Shown: positions 45,715 through 58,025 of the stretch, piece after piece
How positions within the stretch are numbered: the first letter of the stretch is position 1
Layout of the letters: each line of letters starts with the position of its first letter
NCBI GenBank assembly: GCA_922989275.2
Contig: OV277862.1
Location: 40,697,786-40,761,785, forward strand
Origin: Gari tellinella
Lineage: Eukaryota; Mollusca; Bivalvia; Cardiida; Psammobiidae
Length of the DNA: 64,000 bases
Direction of reading: 5' to 3'
Made by a program: the position numbers and the translations under genes
The notes under the pieces: model-generated
Database searches by the model: none
The model's input: the letters and a program-made list of their open reading frames with translations, nothing else
Told to the model about the DNA's origin: nothing

Positions 45715-48700
45715 TAGTAGAGGGCATTTAGCGTCAAAAACACAAATAAAGGAACTAATTTGTACAGAAATGATTTTTGTGCCCTCATATGCTACGACAT
45801 GAACCGAATAACAGAAAAAAAGTCCCAAGAAATCACACGATGCGAAATATGATTTTTGGGGTAAAATGGCTGAAATAATAGGTAAAAGCACGATTTTTTG
45901 GGATTTCCAAACTGCGATCGTAGAAATCAATATAAAAGCCCGAAATTTACAGGCTAGACAAATATTCATGTAAACTATGGAATGGTACTTGTTAAGATAT
46001 GTAAAATTTTCAAAAAACTAATTTTTGGGGTGAAATTGTCAAAATATTAAACCAAAATCACAAATTTTGAAAAATTCAAACAGACCGTGACATCTAAAAT
46101 CAAATGAAGGAAATGGTGCACAGAGTTGATTTATATGTTATAATTTGCTTAAATATGTTCCAAATAACAGACAAAAAGTCTAGGAAAATCTAATAATGAA
46201 AACTATGATTTTTTGGTAAAATGGTTGAAATAATAACTGAAATCGCTAATTTTGGGGATTTCCCTGCTGTGATCGAGGATATCGATATAAAAGCTCCAAA
46301 TCTACAGGCTAGACAACTGTTCGTGTCAGCTGTGGAAAAGTACTTGTTAAGATAAATAAAATTTTCAAAAAACTGATATTTGGGGTGAAATAATCAAAAT
46401 ATTAAACCAAAATCACAAATTTTGAGAATTTCAAACAGACCCTGACATCAAAAAGGAAATAAAGGAAATGGTGCACAGAGTTGATTTATATGTTAATTTT
46501 TGCTTAAATTTGTTCCAAATGATAGACAAAAAGTCTAGGAAAATCAAACAATGCAAACTATGTTTTTTGGGTAAAATGGTTGAAATAATAACTTAAATCG
46601 CTAATTTTGGGGATTTCCCTGCTGTGATCGAGAATATCGATATAAAAGCTCGCAATCTACAGGCTAGACAAATGTTCATGTCAGTTTTGGAATGGTTCTT
46701 GTTAAGATAAATAAAACTTTCAAAAAACTGATTTTTGGGGTGAAATTGTCAAAATATTAAACCAAAATCTCATATGTTATGGATTTCAAACAGACCCTAA
46801 CATCAAAAAGGAAATAAAGGAAATGGTGCACAGAGTTGATTTATATGATATTATTTGCTTAAATATGTACCAAATAACAGACAAAAGTCTCGGAAAATCA
46901 AACTATGCAAACTATGATTTTGGGTAAAATGGTTGAAATAATAACTTAAATCGCTAATTTTTGGGATTTCCCTTCTGTGATCGAGGATATCAATATAAAA
47001 GCTCCAAATCTACAGTATGCACACATATTCATGTCTATCATGGAATGGTTCTAGGTAGGATGAACACAACTTAAAACAAAAGATTATTGGGGTAAAAGGG
47101 TAAAATTATTCAACCAAAATTTCATATTTTTGGGATTGTTGACAGATTTGACATTGAAATCAAAATAAAGGAAAATATGCACAGAATTGATTTATCAGCA
47201 ATTATATGTTTCAATGTGTACCAAATAACAGACAAATAATGTAGGGAAATCAAAGAATCCGAAATATGATTTTGGGTAAAATGGTTGAAATAATAACTGA
47301 AAAAGCTATTTTTGGGAATTTCCCTTCTGTGACCATGGATATCAATATAAAAACTCCAAATATCCAGGCTAGACAAATATTCATGTCTACTTCAGAATGG
47401 TCCTTGTTAGGATAAATGAAGGTTTCAAAAAACTATTTTTCGGGGTAAAATTGTCAAAATATTAAACCAAAATCATCAATTCTTGTTTGTAAAATTATCT
47501 AGGAAAATCCAACAAAGCCAAATATAAATTTTGGGGTAAACTGATTAAACAAATTAATGTAAATGCAAGTTTTTGGAAATTTCACACTATGGACTTAGAC
47601 GAGAATATAGAAGCTACAAATTTACAGGTAAGGTACATATTACTGTGTACTGTAGCCTTGTACTTATTAGGATGAACTAAGGTTTAAAAAATCTGATGGG
47701 GGGGTTAAAAATGAAAAATGTAAATACATGTAGTTAAATGAAAACCCATATCTTTTTCACTTCACTATACTGTGACCTTAGACATGAAACTATACGTTCA
47801 AGGTCTATAACTTACACACATACACCATTTTAATGTAGCTTAGTTCAAGGGAAGATAAATCAAAGAGTTTAATTGATTAAAAGTTTTAAGTAAAAATGGT
47901 AAACTTAAATAGGGCACATTTTTAATGTATATATTATGACCTTTAATATTTTTAGAAAAGCTCCAAATCCATTTGAAAGTACATTGAGTACATTGTTACA
48001 GCAATATAACATGAATATAAAACTTAAAAATATAGTTAAGACAAATATATGAATGGAGACTTTTATAATTAAGGATAACTACTATTTTGAATTTGTTTTG
48101 AAATTCATTACTAAGGTCAAACAACTAAGTCTGATATGTCACAGGGTGGCCGAGTCCATTTATAAGGGAGATCAGCATTTCAGATGTCCTCGTGTCAAGT
48201 TTTAAAGGAAAAGGTTCAGTTATATGTACAAACAATAAGCGAATTAGTTATTGGAAAAAATAACGTAGGCTTGACACAGTCCTTTCAAATGAGACCTGCA
48301 ACTAGTTTATCCAAAATTACACATAACAAGCTCAAAAATATATTATAGTGATTTGGAAAAATACACCCCCTCCACCAAAAAAAGAAATCAAAACATAAAC
48401 GAACAATTTTCTGCATGGTTGGATTTTCTGCACGATACTGGTTGGTTCTGGTGTTGGTTGGAAACAAATAGACATGAGCTATCCTGTACTTTGAGCTGTC
48501 ATAATGGAATCTGACAACTGTATGAAATATCAGCAAATCATAGTATACGCACATTGGGCATACATCGTAATTAATGTAATTAATTGATCTAACAGTGCTT
48601 GCTATATATACATGTATATGAAATAACTGATAGTATATATATCACCAGGTCAATAACAGTCAATATTCTTTTTGTGGTGCTTATTGTCTACTACCAGTGC

Positions 48701-51242
48701 ACACTCTGATTTGACAAGTGACATTTTAAATTCTGCGTCTAAGCTAGTACATTGGTTTAATTATCAAAATGCTGTCATTTAACCATTATTGTGTGTGAAA
48801 CGAATATAGGTTGTTACTTAACCCTAATTGTATGCGGAACGAGAATATATATCATTGGCAAATAGTGAGGACCCAAATCAGAGTGATTATAGCCTACAGT
48901 ACAAAGTATATTGTGTCTTACCTGTAAATTTGAGGCTTTTACATTTATATCTAAAGCCATGTTGTGGAAATTCCAAAAAATCACATTGAAACTAATTTGT
49001 TTTAACCAGTTTACTCCGAAATGTCATATATGTATTTGGCTTTGTTGGATTTTCCTTTAATTTGCTGTTATTTAATTCATGTTGAAACATACTCAAACAC
49101 ATAAATCAACTCTCAACGCTTTCCCCTTTATTTGCTTAAGGCTTTATTTGGAGTTTTCAGACCAGGAGATCTCTGCTAAAATCTCGAAATTTGGTGTTTT
49201 TTGTTTAATTACTATAACAACTTAACTACATAAATCAGTTTTTTGACAGTTTTATTAATCTTTATAAGTACCATTCCACAGTGCAATTGAGTATTCGTTT
49301 AACCTGTAGATTTGGAGCTTTTGTTTTAATAGCCACCACCACAGTAGTAAAATCCTAAATAAAGCCCATTTACATTTTATTTTTCAACGATTTTACCCAA
49401 AAAACATATTTGGTATTGTTTGATTTCCCTAGATTATTTTTCTATTAATTTGTACATACTAGTATTAAAGCATATGATAACGCATAAATCAATTTTGATT
49501 TTGATGGCAGGGATTGTCTACAAAAAGCCCCAAAATTGGTGATTTTGGTTTAATATTTTGACAATTTAAACCCAAAAATCAGTTTTTTGAAAGATTTATT
49601 TATTCTTACTAGTACCATTACACAGTTAAAATGATTTTTGTCTAACCTGCATATTTGGTGTATTTATATTGATATCCACGTTCACAGTAGGAAAATTCCA
49701 AAAATTCGCATTTTCATTTATTATATCAACATTTTTACCTCAAAATTCATTTTTTAAAGTTTTATTTATCCTTAATAATACTTTTCACAATAGAGATGTA
49801 TAAGTATCTAGCCTGCAACTTTGGAGCTTTTATATTGATAACGAACGACACAGTACTGAAATCCCTAAAATTAGCGTTTTCATTTACTATTTCAACAATT
49901 TTGCCTCAAAAAAACACATTTCGTATAGATTGATTTTCCTAGATTTTTCTTCTATTATTTGGTACATGCTCTACCATATAAACCATTTCTGTGCATATTT
50001 TCGTGTTTGACATCAGGTAATCTCTACTAAAATCTCCAAAAATTTGGTTTGTGTTTAACATTTTCATGAAAACCATTTTTTGAAAGTTTTATATATCCCA
50101 AATAGTACTATTTGACAAGGCATATAACTTTCAGTCTAATTTGTAGATTTGGAGCCTTTATGTTAACACCCAGGATCACAGTATGGAAATTCCAAAAATT
50201 ATCATTTTCGTTTATCAATTCAATCATTTTACCCCAAAAAATCGGATTTCGCATCGTTTGATTTTCCTAGATTTTTTTCTGTTATTCGGTACATATTGGA
50301 GCATATGAAAATGCAAAAATCATTTCTGTGCATTTTTTCCCCCAAAATTTTTAAATGCCCTCTACTACAAGATCTTAATGTGTGTTCATTTAACTAAATT
50401 CATTTTCACTGACATAATAAACTTTTAATCAAGCATGCAGGTATTCTTACAAGTAATTTATAACATTTAAATGGAATATGTATCTTGCATGAAGATTTAG
50501 AGCTAAATGATTCATATTCAAAGCCACTGGAAGCAAAATTCCTAAAATCCTGATTTTTAGGAATTTTCTAAGGTTTTACCCAAAAATATATTTGTTTTTA
50601 AATAATATTTCATTGTTTATCTGGTAATGATCTTTTTTTAATTTAATTTAATAGAACATTTTGTGTAACGTATTGAGTTGGAGCATTTATATTCATATTA
50701 AAGCCATAATATATAAATTTCAAAAATTCATGTTTTTTTTTTGTTTTTTTTTTAAACATTTTTACCATAAAAACACATTCTTTTAAAACAAATATTTATC
50801 TTTACCTAATAACTTACTTTATTTAGAAGGCGTGTGCAACTATTATTTCAAACTTTAGCATTTTTTTTCATAGTTAAGGACACAGTATCGAAATTCCAAA
50901 AATGTGTGTTTTTTAACTTATTTTTTACAATTTTACCCCAAAAAATCCAGTTATTTTAATTTTTCTTTAACTGGTGTGGTACTAGCCTGGAGTGTAATGG
51001 AATATGTGCCAAATCTGAAAAGTTGGAGCTTTTTTGTTCAAAACCATGGTCACAGTGGCGAAATTCCAAAAAATCGCATTTTCGTTTATTGTTTTAGTCA
51101 TTTTACCCCAAAAATCATATTTCGCATTGTGTGATTTCTTGGGACTTTTTTTCTGTTATTCGGTTCATGTCATAGCATATGAAAACACAAAAATCATTTC
51201 TGTACAAATTAGTTCCCCAAAATCTGTAAATTCCCTCTACTA
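45715..51242. mobile_element. 5.5-kb foldback transposon with inverted tandem-repeat arms
   Basis: Ends TAGTAGAGGG / CCCTCTACTA, flanked by CAA (45712-45714, 51243-51245). The outer about 250 bases of each side are inverted copies (GAACTAATTTGTACAGAAAT, CATGAACCGAATAACAG and AATATGATTTTTGGGGTAAA all have reverse partners near 51080-51215). The left arm is five to six tandem units of about 353 bp (TAAAATGGTTGAAATAATAA near 45864, 46217, 46573, 46926 and 47278). The right arm is a more diverged set in inverse orientation. The middle (47.7-48.9 kb) is unique. No transposase is seen, so it is non-autonomous. The layout recalls Drosophila FB elements; the superfamily is unknown. Confidence 0.85.
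47690..48900. other. Unique centre of the foldback element
   Basis: AT-rich sequence between the two arms. No frame over 90 codons and no transposase motif. GGGTGGCCGAGTCCATTTAT and a few short inverted repeats are the only features noted. It could be a deleted remnant of an autonomous core. Confidence 0.5.
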
Positions 51243-53681
51243 CAACCCCTTGGTAAAATCCAGCACTACTCATATCGTATTGAGTTTCAGCAGAGGGGAT
51301 CTCCTCATGCTCATATTGTCATTTGGACGGAAGATGCCCCTAACCCAACAGATAATGACCAAGTTGTGTGTCAGTTTATAAACCGTTATGTATCCTGCCA
51401 CATACCAGATCAAGATCAAGACCCAGAGCTTCACAAGTTGGTGACAACAGTTCAGCAACACCATCACACAGCAACCTGCAAGAAAAAGGGAACAGAGTGC
51501 AGATTTAATTTCCCAAAACTTCCTTCACATGAGACACTCATAGCAAAGCCTTGCAAGTCAGATGATCCTGTACAGATTTCCCAGATGAAACAAACCAAAC
51601 AAACTAATGCAAAGGTGCTCACTAAAATACATGAAGTGTTGACAAAGAAAGATGCAGTTCCATCGACTATAGAAGATTTGTTGAGGATTGCTGAAGTGTC
51701 CCCAGAGGGCTATCAGAATGCACTCAGAATGACTAGATATGGAAGCACTGTAGTTCTTCAGCGCACCCTTGATGAAATTCACACTAATTACTACAATGCA
51801 GACCTACTGACATGTTGGGGAGCCAACATTGATGTTCAATACTGTTTGGATCCATATGCCTGTATCACATACATGGTAGCATACATTACAAAAGATGAGA
51901 GGGAGATGGGACAGATTTTGCAGGCCATTTCAAAGGAAACAACAAATGACACATGGACTGCCAAGATGAAGAACTGTGCAAAGGCATTTTTGAATGCCCG
52001 AGAGCTGAGTGCTCAAGAAGCTGTATACAGACTACTCAGCTTCCCATTGTTTAAATGCAGTTTCCGCACAGTGTTTGTGCCAGCTGATTTCCCACAGAAA
52101 AGAATTCGTCTTTTAAAGCCACTTTCCAATATTGCTCAAATGGAAGATGAAGATGAGGACATATTCCAGAAGAATATTATCGACAAGTACTCAGCACGCC
52201 CTGTCTCATTGTCAGACATCTGCTTAGCAAATTTTGCTATCTGGTATGTACCTGTGTTCAGTAACAAGGCGATTACTCAACAGGATTCAGAAGGTTAGGA
52301 AGAGACAACAAATGACAATGTGAACACTATTCAGTTAAAGAATGGGTATGGCAAAATGAAAAAGGCTAATTCCCCGGCTGTACTCAGATATCACAGAAAG
52401 TCAAAAGCAAAAGATCCAGAGTCATATTACTACAGTCAAATAATGCTTTTCACATCTTGGACGGATGAAAACAAGTTACTGTCTCTTGAATCATATCAGG
52501 ATTATTACCATGCACTTGTAGCACAAATAAATGAGAACAAAGCAGCATCTGAACACCATGTAGACATCATTGACAATGCTTTGGAAGATTTTGAGCAAAA
52601 CGGTCTACCAACACATATGTTTGATGACATATCACCAAGCACAATACAAGAAGATAGCGAAGCTATGCATGAGGGACAAATGCTTGATCCAGAAACTGCA
52701 GTGCTGTTACCATCTAGGGAACACATTGGAAACATCTCAGGTTTGAATATTGGTACATCAAAGCCCATAACCTACAGCATTGAGATGCGGCCTGGCATTC
52801 TCCCAGATGAGGATTTTCGTGCTCAAATAAGATCTCTGAACAATCAACAGAGAAGTGTTTACCAATATGTAGAAGAATGGTGTTCATCTCTCTCCAGACC
52901 ACAAACAATAGGAACTTCCACACCGCCATTGCATCTGTTTGTCTCAGGCGGAGCAGGAACAGGTAAATCACACCTGATATCAGCAATCCACCAAATGGCA
53001 CTTAGGACACTACAACGTGTAGGTGAGAATCCAGATGAGGTTAAAGTGGCACTGACAGCACCAACAGGAACGGCAGCACATAACATCTCTGGTACAACCC
53101 TGCATTCCGCCTTTTTGTTACCACTAGGACAAACAAAAAGCTATTCCAAATTGTCAGATGACAAGCGAAATGCTCTTCGTACAAAGGCTGGCACATTAAA
53201 GCTGCTGATAGTGGATGAAATATCCATGGTTGGAAGTGACATTCTCCTACAAATACATTACAGACTATGTGAGATTAAGTCAACAGCAGAGCCATTTGGA
53301 GGAGTCTCTGTAATTGTCTTCGGTGATTTGTACCAGCTTCCTCCTGTACTTCAACAGTTTGTGTTTAAACCAGTTAAAGATCCTTTTGCCAACTTGTATG
53401 GCTCTTTGTGGAACAACTTCTCTTTTACAGAACTGCAACAAATCATGAGGCAAAATGAGGACCTGTCATTTGCCAATCTGTTGAATAGAGTTCGTACAGC
53501 AACCCACACTGAAGATGATATTGCAACATTGAAGACCAGAGAGATTGCACCACAATGCAGTGAGTATCCTTCAGAAGTTCTCCATGTCTTCTCCACCAAC
53601 AAAGCTGTCAATGAGCACAATAACATCATGCTTGGCAAGTTGACAACACAGACAGAAACACTGATTGCAATGGATAAAAAA
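51243..53681 (+). pseudogene. Helitron HUH Rep and N-terminal helicase
   Basis: Resumes in frame with PLGKIQHYSYRIEFQQRG, then PHAH (His codons at 51306 and 51312), the HUH metal-binding pair. The catalytic tyrosine region is YMVAYITK near 51870. The frame is stopped by TAG at 52296-52298 and continues in the same frame. The helicase has Walker A GGAGTGKS (52947-52970), motif II IVDEIS, motif III FGDLYQLPPV and motif IV ELQQIMRQ, all typical of the Pif1-like Helitron helicase. Frame is lost at the A6 run 53676-53681. Confidence 0.85.
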
Positions 53682-54964
53682 CAGCTTCTTTGAAATCATA
53701 TGTCTCACAAGACACTAGATTCACTGGTGGCCTACCAACAGAAGTAGTGCTTGTAGTAGGTGCCCGCGTGATGTTGGTCAGAAACATAGACATTACTGAT
53801 GGCCTAGTGAATGGTGCCCAAGGAAAGATCATAGCATTTCTTAAAAGGTCCACCATTGTTGATGTGGTATATGTTGAGTTTGAAAGACCTGCAACAGGAA
53901 AAATGTCCAGTCAAAAGTCAAAATATGTATCACAGCAAAGACAGTTTCCAATGGGTACTCCTATCGAAAGGACTGAAATTTCCTTTACAGTTAACAAGCA
54001 GAATAAAGGGCTAACAATATCACGGCTGCAATTTCCTCTGAAACTAGCATGGGCTTGTACAGTCCATAAAGTCCAGGGACTGACAGTTTCACAGATTGTT
54101 GTTAGCTTCAAACACAGGTACACAGATGGACAAGCATGTGTTGCGCTAAGTCGAGCAAGGAACTTGAATGGACTGTTTTTGCAGGATTTTGATCCAGCAA
54201 AGATTCGTGCCAATAAAGAGGTGATAAAAGAAATGAAGCACCTTGCTGAACAAAGATGTGTACAGGAATATCAGACATTCTTCAGAAACAATGTATCCAG
54301 CAGAAAAGTAACAATTTCCTCATTAAACACAAGGTCCTTGGTACATCACTCAAATGATGTTTCAAATGATCCAGTTTTCCTCTTGTCAGACTTGTGTATT
54401 CTTACGGAGACCTGGTTATCAGAGAACACTGCTTCTGAGACCTTGCTACCATCAGACTACACAGTTATTAGATCAGACAGGCCACAGACTGGCTCTGCGA
54501 GACAAGCTGGAGGAGTGGCAGTGATTGTGAAAAACTCATGTGAACATAAGCTCATCAAGTCATACACTGACAGATATGTCCAAATGTTGGCATTGACAGT
54601 TACAGTGAACAAAGATATGATGTACAATGTGATTGCTGTGTATAACTCCCCAGATCCACGTAACAAATTCCATCATATTATATCACAAGTGAATTGTGTG
54701 CTTGATACTATCAGAACCTTTCAAACTGGTGTGACGGTTATTGTTGGAGACTTTAATGAAAATGCTCTTGAGACTGTATCAGGAGGGTTCAAGACTTCAA
54801 TGGAGAGTCAAGGCTTCAAACAACATATTCATGAACCTACCCACAGGAGTGGCTCGTGCCTTGACCATTTCTACATTATGGATGATGCTATGATTGATGT
54901 CAGGATCAGCAGCTGCTACTACAGCGACCATCGTTGGATCTCATGTAAAGTGCAGCAGCAGTGA
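53682..54964 (+). pseudogene. Helitron C-terminal helicase and AP-type endonuclease
   Basis: Resumes with TGGLPTEVVLVVGARVMLV. With residues counted from ATG 53690, motif V is WACTVHKVQG (121-130) and motif VI is CVALSRARN (150-158). An exonuclease-endonuclease-phosphatase domain follows directly: SLNTRSL (201-207), LTETWLS (Glu230), VGDFNEN (Asp344, Asn346) and YSDHRW (His404), the acid and His residues of APE-type nucleases. There is no reverse transcriptase, so this is not a LINE. The frame ends at a natural TGA after VQQQ. All visible helicase and nuclease motifs are intact. Confidence 0.85.
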
Positions 54965-55059
54965 ATGGTAAAATTTGCCTTTTAATCGAGGTACAAACAA
55001 AAATCATTATTACATTGCAAACAGTGAAGATCCTAGTCAGAATACTCAGGCACTATTTG

Positions 55060-55665
55060 CAAATGTCATCCGTGCTCTATAAACAGGTTAAGGTTATAAA
55101 CCTTGGCTATAAGTCTTGCATGGCTTTCATAATTTGTCTGTCCCTTGCAGATGCCAAGACCTTTCGGACCATGCCAACATATTTGCCCTTGTGACCTTGA
55201 CCTTTCACCTACTTTTGTATAAATCTTTATATGCCTTTAACATTTGAACCAGTAGGCCTAGAGCTTCCATACTTTGTATATACATGTACATTGTATCTTT
55301 CTTGTGTTAAGACTTCTCAAACCATGCCAATGTTTCATTTACCCTACGACCATGACTTTTGACCTACTTTTGCAAATAAGCATTACATTACAGAACATGA
55401 TTCTGGCTGGGGGCATTTGTGTTTCACAAACACATTGCTTTTCATCTGATCATCACCAAACTTTCTGAAAATGTTTGTTGACATAAAATGGAGACCAATT
55501 TGGATAACCAGCGGCACCAATTTATGCTAGGCCCTTTGGAGTAATGACCCTTGAAGTCCTCAAAATGGCGCTCCACTACAGTTTCAGCTCTCTAACTTTT
55601 ACGTTTGATTGTCTGGATTCCCCTCCCTGTATCATCGGGGGCATTCGTGTAACTGGGACACGCTC
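55060..55665. repeat. Short relative of the 34.1-kb tandem element
   Basis: GGTTATAAACCTTGGCTATAAGTC, TGACCTTGACCTTTCACC and ACATTTGAACCAGTAGGCC match the array unit at 34-38 kb. GGATAACCAGCGGCACC and TTTGGAGTAATGACCC match its right flank. Ends near ATCGGGGGCATTCGTG. One to two units only. Confidence 0.65.
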
Positions 55666-55828
55666 TTGTTCTGATTTATAAATTATATCATGTTTTCCAA
55701 TTATTTCATGGAAAACTTAACAATATTGGTAAGAAAATGATACAATTATACATTTAAGAGCAAGGCACAAAATGTTCATTTAATATTAGAAATTACAGCA
55801 AATGTATCGTAAATATAAAAAATGAACT

Positions 55829-55940
55829 GTATTTTTCGGCGTTCAAGCGAAATAAACGACAGAAAATTGTCGGCTAGCGCGATTCATGGTATTTGACGAT
55901 AATTTTCTGTTGTTTATTTTGCTTGAAGGCCGGTAAAAAT
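55829..55940. repeat. Inverted repeat 29 bp before exon 3
   Basis: TTTTTCGGCGTTCAAGCGAA and ACGACAGAAAATT at the left mirror AATTTTCTGTTGTTTATTTT and GCTTGAAGGCCGGTAAAAA at the right. About 40-base arms around GGCTAGCGCG. Confidence 0.75.
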
Positions 55941-55969
55941 TATTTTATTTCTTAAGTGTATACTTCCAG

Positions 55970-56175
55970 GTCAACTGGGCGGAAGTTAAGAGACTGGTGA
56001 ACTCATTGGGTTTCAACTACACAATTGTCGGCTTGCCATTCAGTCTTATTCATTACGTTCTTCACAAGCTCCGAGGTAGTGACCTCAGCTATAGAATACC
56101 ACCACTGCTTGAACTGGTCTTACAGTTTGTAATATTTGTACTGGTGGAGGAAATTACATTTTACTATTCACACAG
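55970..56175 (+). CDS. FAXDC2-like fatty acid hydroxylase, exon 3 of 5
   Basis: Acceptor ACTTCCAG, phase 0 in, phase 2 out at CACAG|GTCAGT. Encodes VNWAEVKRLVNSLGFNYTIV, a hydrophobic hairpin (VGLPFSLIHYVL and LLELVLQFVIFVLVEEI) and the start of the first histidine box. EEITFYYSHR continues into exon 4 as SHRFFH, that is H-x-x-x-H, which ligates the di-iron centre in the sterol desaturase superfamily. The E-E-x-x-F-Y-Y-S-H-R stretch is a strong FAXDC2-type signature. Confidence 0.9.
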
Positions 56176-56719
56176 GTCAGTTATCTCCCCAGAACACTAT
56201 TCAGTGTGGCATTGCAGTAAAACCAATATCACTCATCCAATATCACATAACTTTGAGTTTGACCTTGCATGACCATGGCCTCTTTTTGACTTAGAAGATT
56301 TTTAAAAGGGCTATTTTGTAAATAGGTAAACTAGAGTTTCCGTTTCGTCTGGCAGCAACACATCTTAGTAGAGTTGTTGGATATTTAATCTTTATACTGG
56401 CGACCTTGACCTAATTTGGACTTCAGAATATGTTGTCAAAGATGCCACCGGGAGTATTTATAAGCATTTATTAAGTAAATGCAGTCTTGTTTTTTTTTAT
56501 AAATGTTCTAACCCATGCCCTGTCTTGCATAGAGCGCACAGTAGTTTTCAAACAGTTTGGATCCTAATCAGACGCAGAGTAACTCTGCATCTGACCATCA
56601 TCCAAACTATTTGCGATTATTTTCTATGTACATTTAAAAGTCCAAATTCCTTACATCATGTACATATGAATTCGAAAAATAAAATCTGGTGGTAGGCGAT
56701 ATCAAAGCAAGGGATAATG

Positions 56720-56947
56720 TTAACTCCTTCACTGCCAATGGCGCCAAAATGTGACTTTGCAAACAGTTTGAATTACGCGGCGTCTGATCAGGAGCCAAAC
56801 CTTTTGACTATTGTATCGACATTTATTTTGTTCAAACAGCCCTAAATCTGACTTTGAAAATATTGCAGACAACACTACCAATGCAGACGATGTTTTGGCG
56901 GGTAGAGGGTTTAAGCAGACGATAAAACTTGGCAGTGAAAGAGTTAA
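56720..56947. repeat. TTAA-flanked MITE 47 bp before exon 4
   Basis: TTAACTCCTTCACTGCCAATG to TTGGCAGTGAAAGAGTTAA, with a worn core (GCAAACAGTTTGAATTACGC). Related to families E and F through GCAGACGATGTTTTGGCGGGT. Another degenerate core lies at 56551-56613. Confidence 0.8.
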
Positions 56948-56994
56948 ATGCATTAAGGCTATTTTGTGACGTTTTGACCATTTGTTGTTTACAG

Positions 56995-57267
56995 ATTCTT
57001 TCACTCCACATACATGTACAAGAACTTTCATAAGCAACACCATGAATGGACGGCACCCATAGGGATTGGAGCTGTGTATGCTCACCCTGTAGAGTTCGCA
57101 CTCGGTAACATTTCCACGATCGCTACCGGACCGTTGATTGTTGGAAGTTGCCAAGTAACCACTTTCACGTGGATTGCCATGGCAACAGCTGTGACGATAA
57201 TCCACCACAGTGGTTACCATCTACCGTTGTTACCATCACCAGAATTCCACGACTACCATCATCTAAA
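56995..57267 (+). CDS. FAXDC2-like fatty acid hydroxylase, exon 4 of 5
   Basis: Acceptor TTTACAG|A completes Arg of SHR. Carries the other two histidine boxes: FHKQHHEWTAP (H-x-x-H-H) and, after a membrane segment (VTTFTWIAMATAVTIIHHSG), YHLPLLPSPEFHDYHHLK (H-x-x-H-H). With box 1 these give the eight-histidine di-iron set of the family. The active face is expected to be cytosolic at the ER membrane. The donor is consensus, CTAAA|GTAAGT, phase 2. Box order and spacing match FAXDC2 better than C4-methylsterol oxidase or cholesterol 25-hydroxylase. Confidence 0.93.
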
Positions 57268-57312
57268 GTAAGTCGATCAAGTATATCAATGTCAAACACT
57301 CAAACGAAAATG

Positions 57313-57530
57313 TAACCCATTACTCCATAAACACGCCTTTAATTTATTCCTCCACTGATGAAACAGTTCACTTTATAGTCATACTTATAGACCACAAGAA
57401 AAAGTTGTAGCTTAAAGAAGGCTGAAAGTAATCAGAACGCGCCTTAAGGCGCATTCTGCTTTATTTTCAACATTGTTTTATTGGTAAACTCACTGTCTTC
57501 AAAACTACAAACAGGCTGTGGTGCAGAAAA
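57313..57530 (-). repeat. Family A MITE in intron 4
   Basis: GTAACCCATTACTCCATAAAC to AACAGGCTGTGGTGC, with hairpin ATCAGAACGCGCCTTAAGGC and GCATTCTGCT. The right end is lost. Confidence 0.7.
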
Positions 57531-57593
57531 CTTCTTAATTAATATATATACATGTGTATTGTGATTCTTTGTGAATGCCTATATAACATTTCT

Positions 57594-58025
57594 TTAACAT
57601 TGTTGATAGATATTGTGATGCCTATATAACCATGCACAAACTTTAACATTGTTGATAGATAGTGTGATGCCTATATAACCATGCACATACTTTAACATTG
57701 TTGATAGATATTGTGATGCCTATATAACTTAACATTGTTGATAGATATTGTGATGTCTATATTATCATGCACATACTTTAACATTGTTGATAGATATTAT
57801 GATGCCTATATTACAATACATATACTTTAACATTGTTGACAGATATTTAGATGCTTATATTGCATTACACATACTTTAACATTGTTGATAGATATTGTGA
57901 TGCCTATATTACATTACACATACTTTAACATTGTTGACAGATATTAAGATGCCTATATTACATTACACATACTTTAACATTGTTGACAGATATTAAGATG
58001 CCTATATTACATTACTTTAACATTA
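57594..58025. repeat. 49-bp minisatellite at the end of intron 4
   Basis: TTTAACATTGTTGATAGATA followed by TGTGATGCCTATAT recurs near 57594, 57643, 57692, 57729, 57779, 57828, 57877, 57926 and 57975, usually 49 bp apart. The last partial unit is directly followed by the exon 5 acceptor. Confidence 0.85.

Larger units (their letters stand above)
41268..54964 (+). mobile_element. Decayed autonomous Helitron with endonuclease domain
   Basis: One long ancestral reading frame can be followed through zinc fingers, a Ulp1-like protease, a basic repeat array, the Helitron N-terminal domain, HUH Rep, SF1/Pif1-type helicase and an EEP endonuclease. Rep-helicase-endonuclease order marks the Helentron branch. 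It is broken by a TAA at 41733, a frameshift in a GAAA repeat near 44700-44718, the 5.5-kb insertion at 45715, a TAG at 52296 and a frameshift in an A6 run at 53676-53681. It sits in FAXDC2-like intron 2 on the same strand. Its outer ends were not found. Confidence 0.85.

Noticed and set aside
48285..48554. An 89-codon minus-strand frame in the centre of the foldback element as a transposase remnant.
   Set aside because: Too short, with no acidic catalytic motif and no similarity that could be recognised.
53690..54964. The endonuclease domain as part of a LINE retrotransposon.
   Set aside because: It is fused downstream of helicase motifs V and VI, and no reverse transcriptase follows. The order fits a Helitron with an endonuclease.
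55060..55665. Right half of the 34-kb tandem element separated from it by the Helitron insertion.
   Set aside because: Both loci contain the same unit and the same right-flank sequence, so they are two copies of a family, not the two halves of one element.
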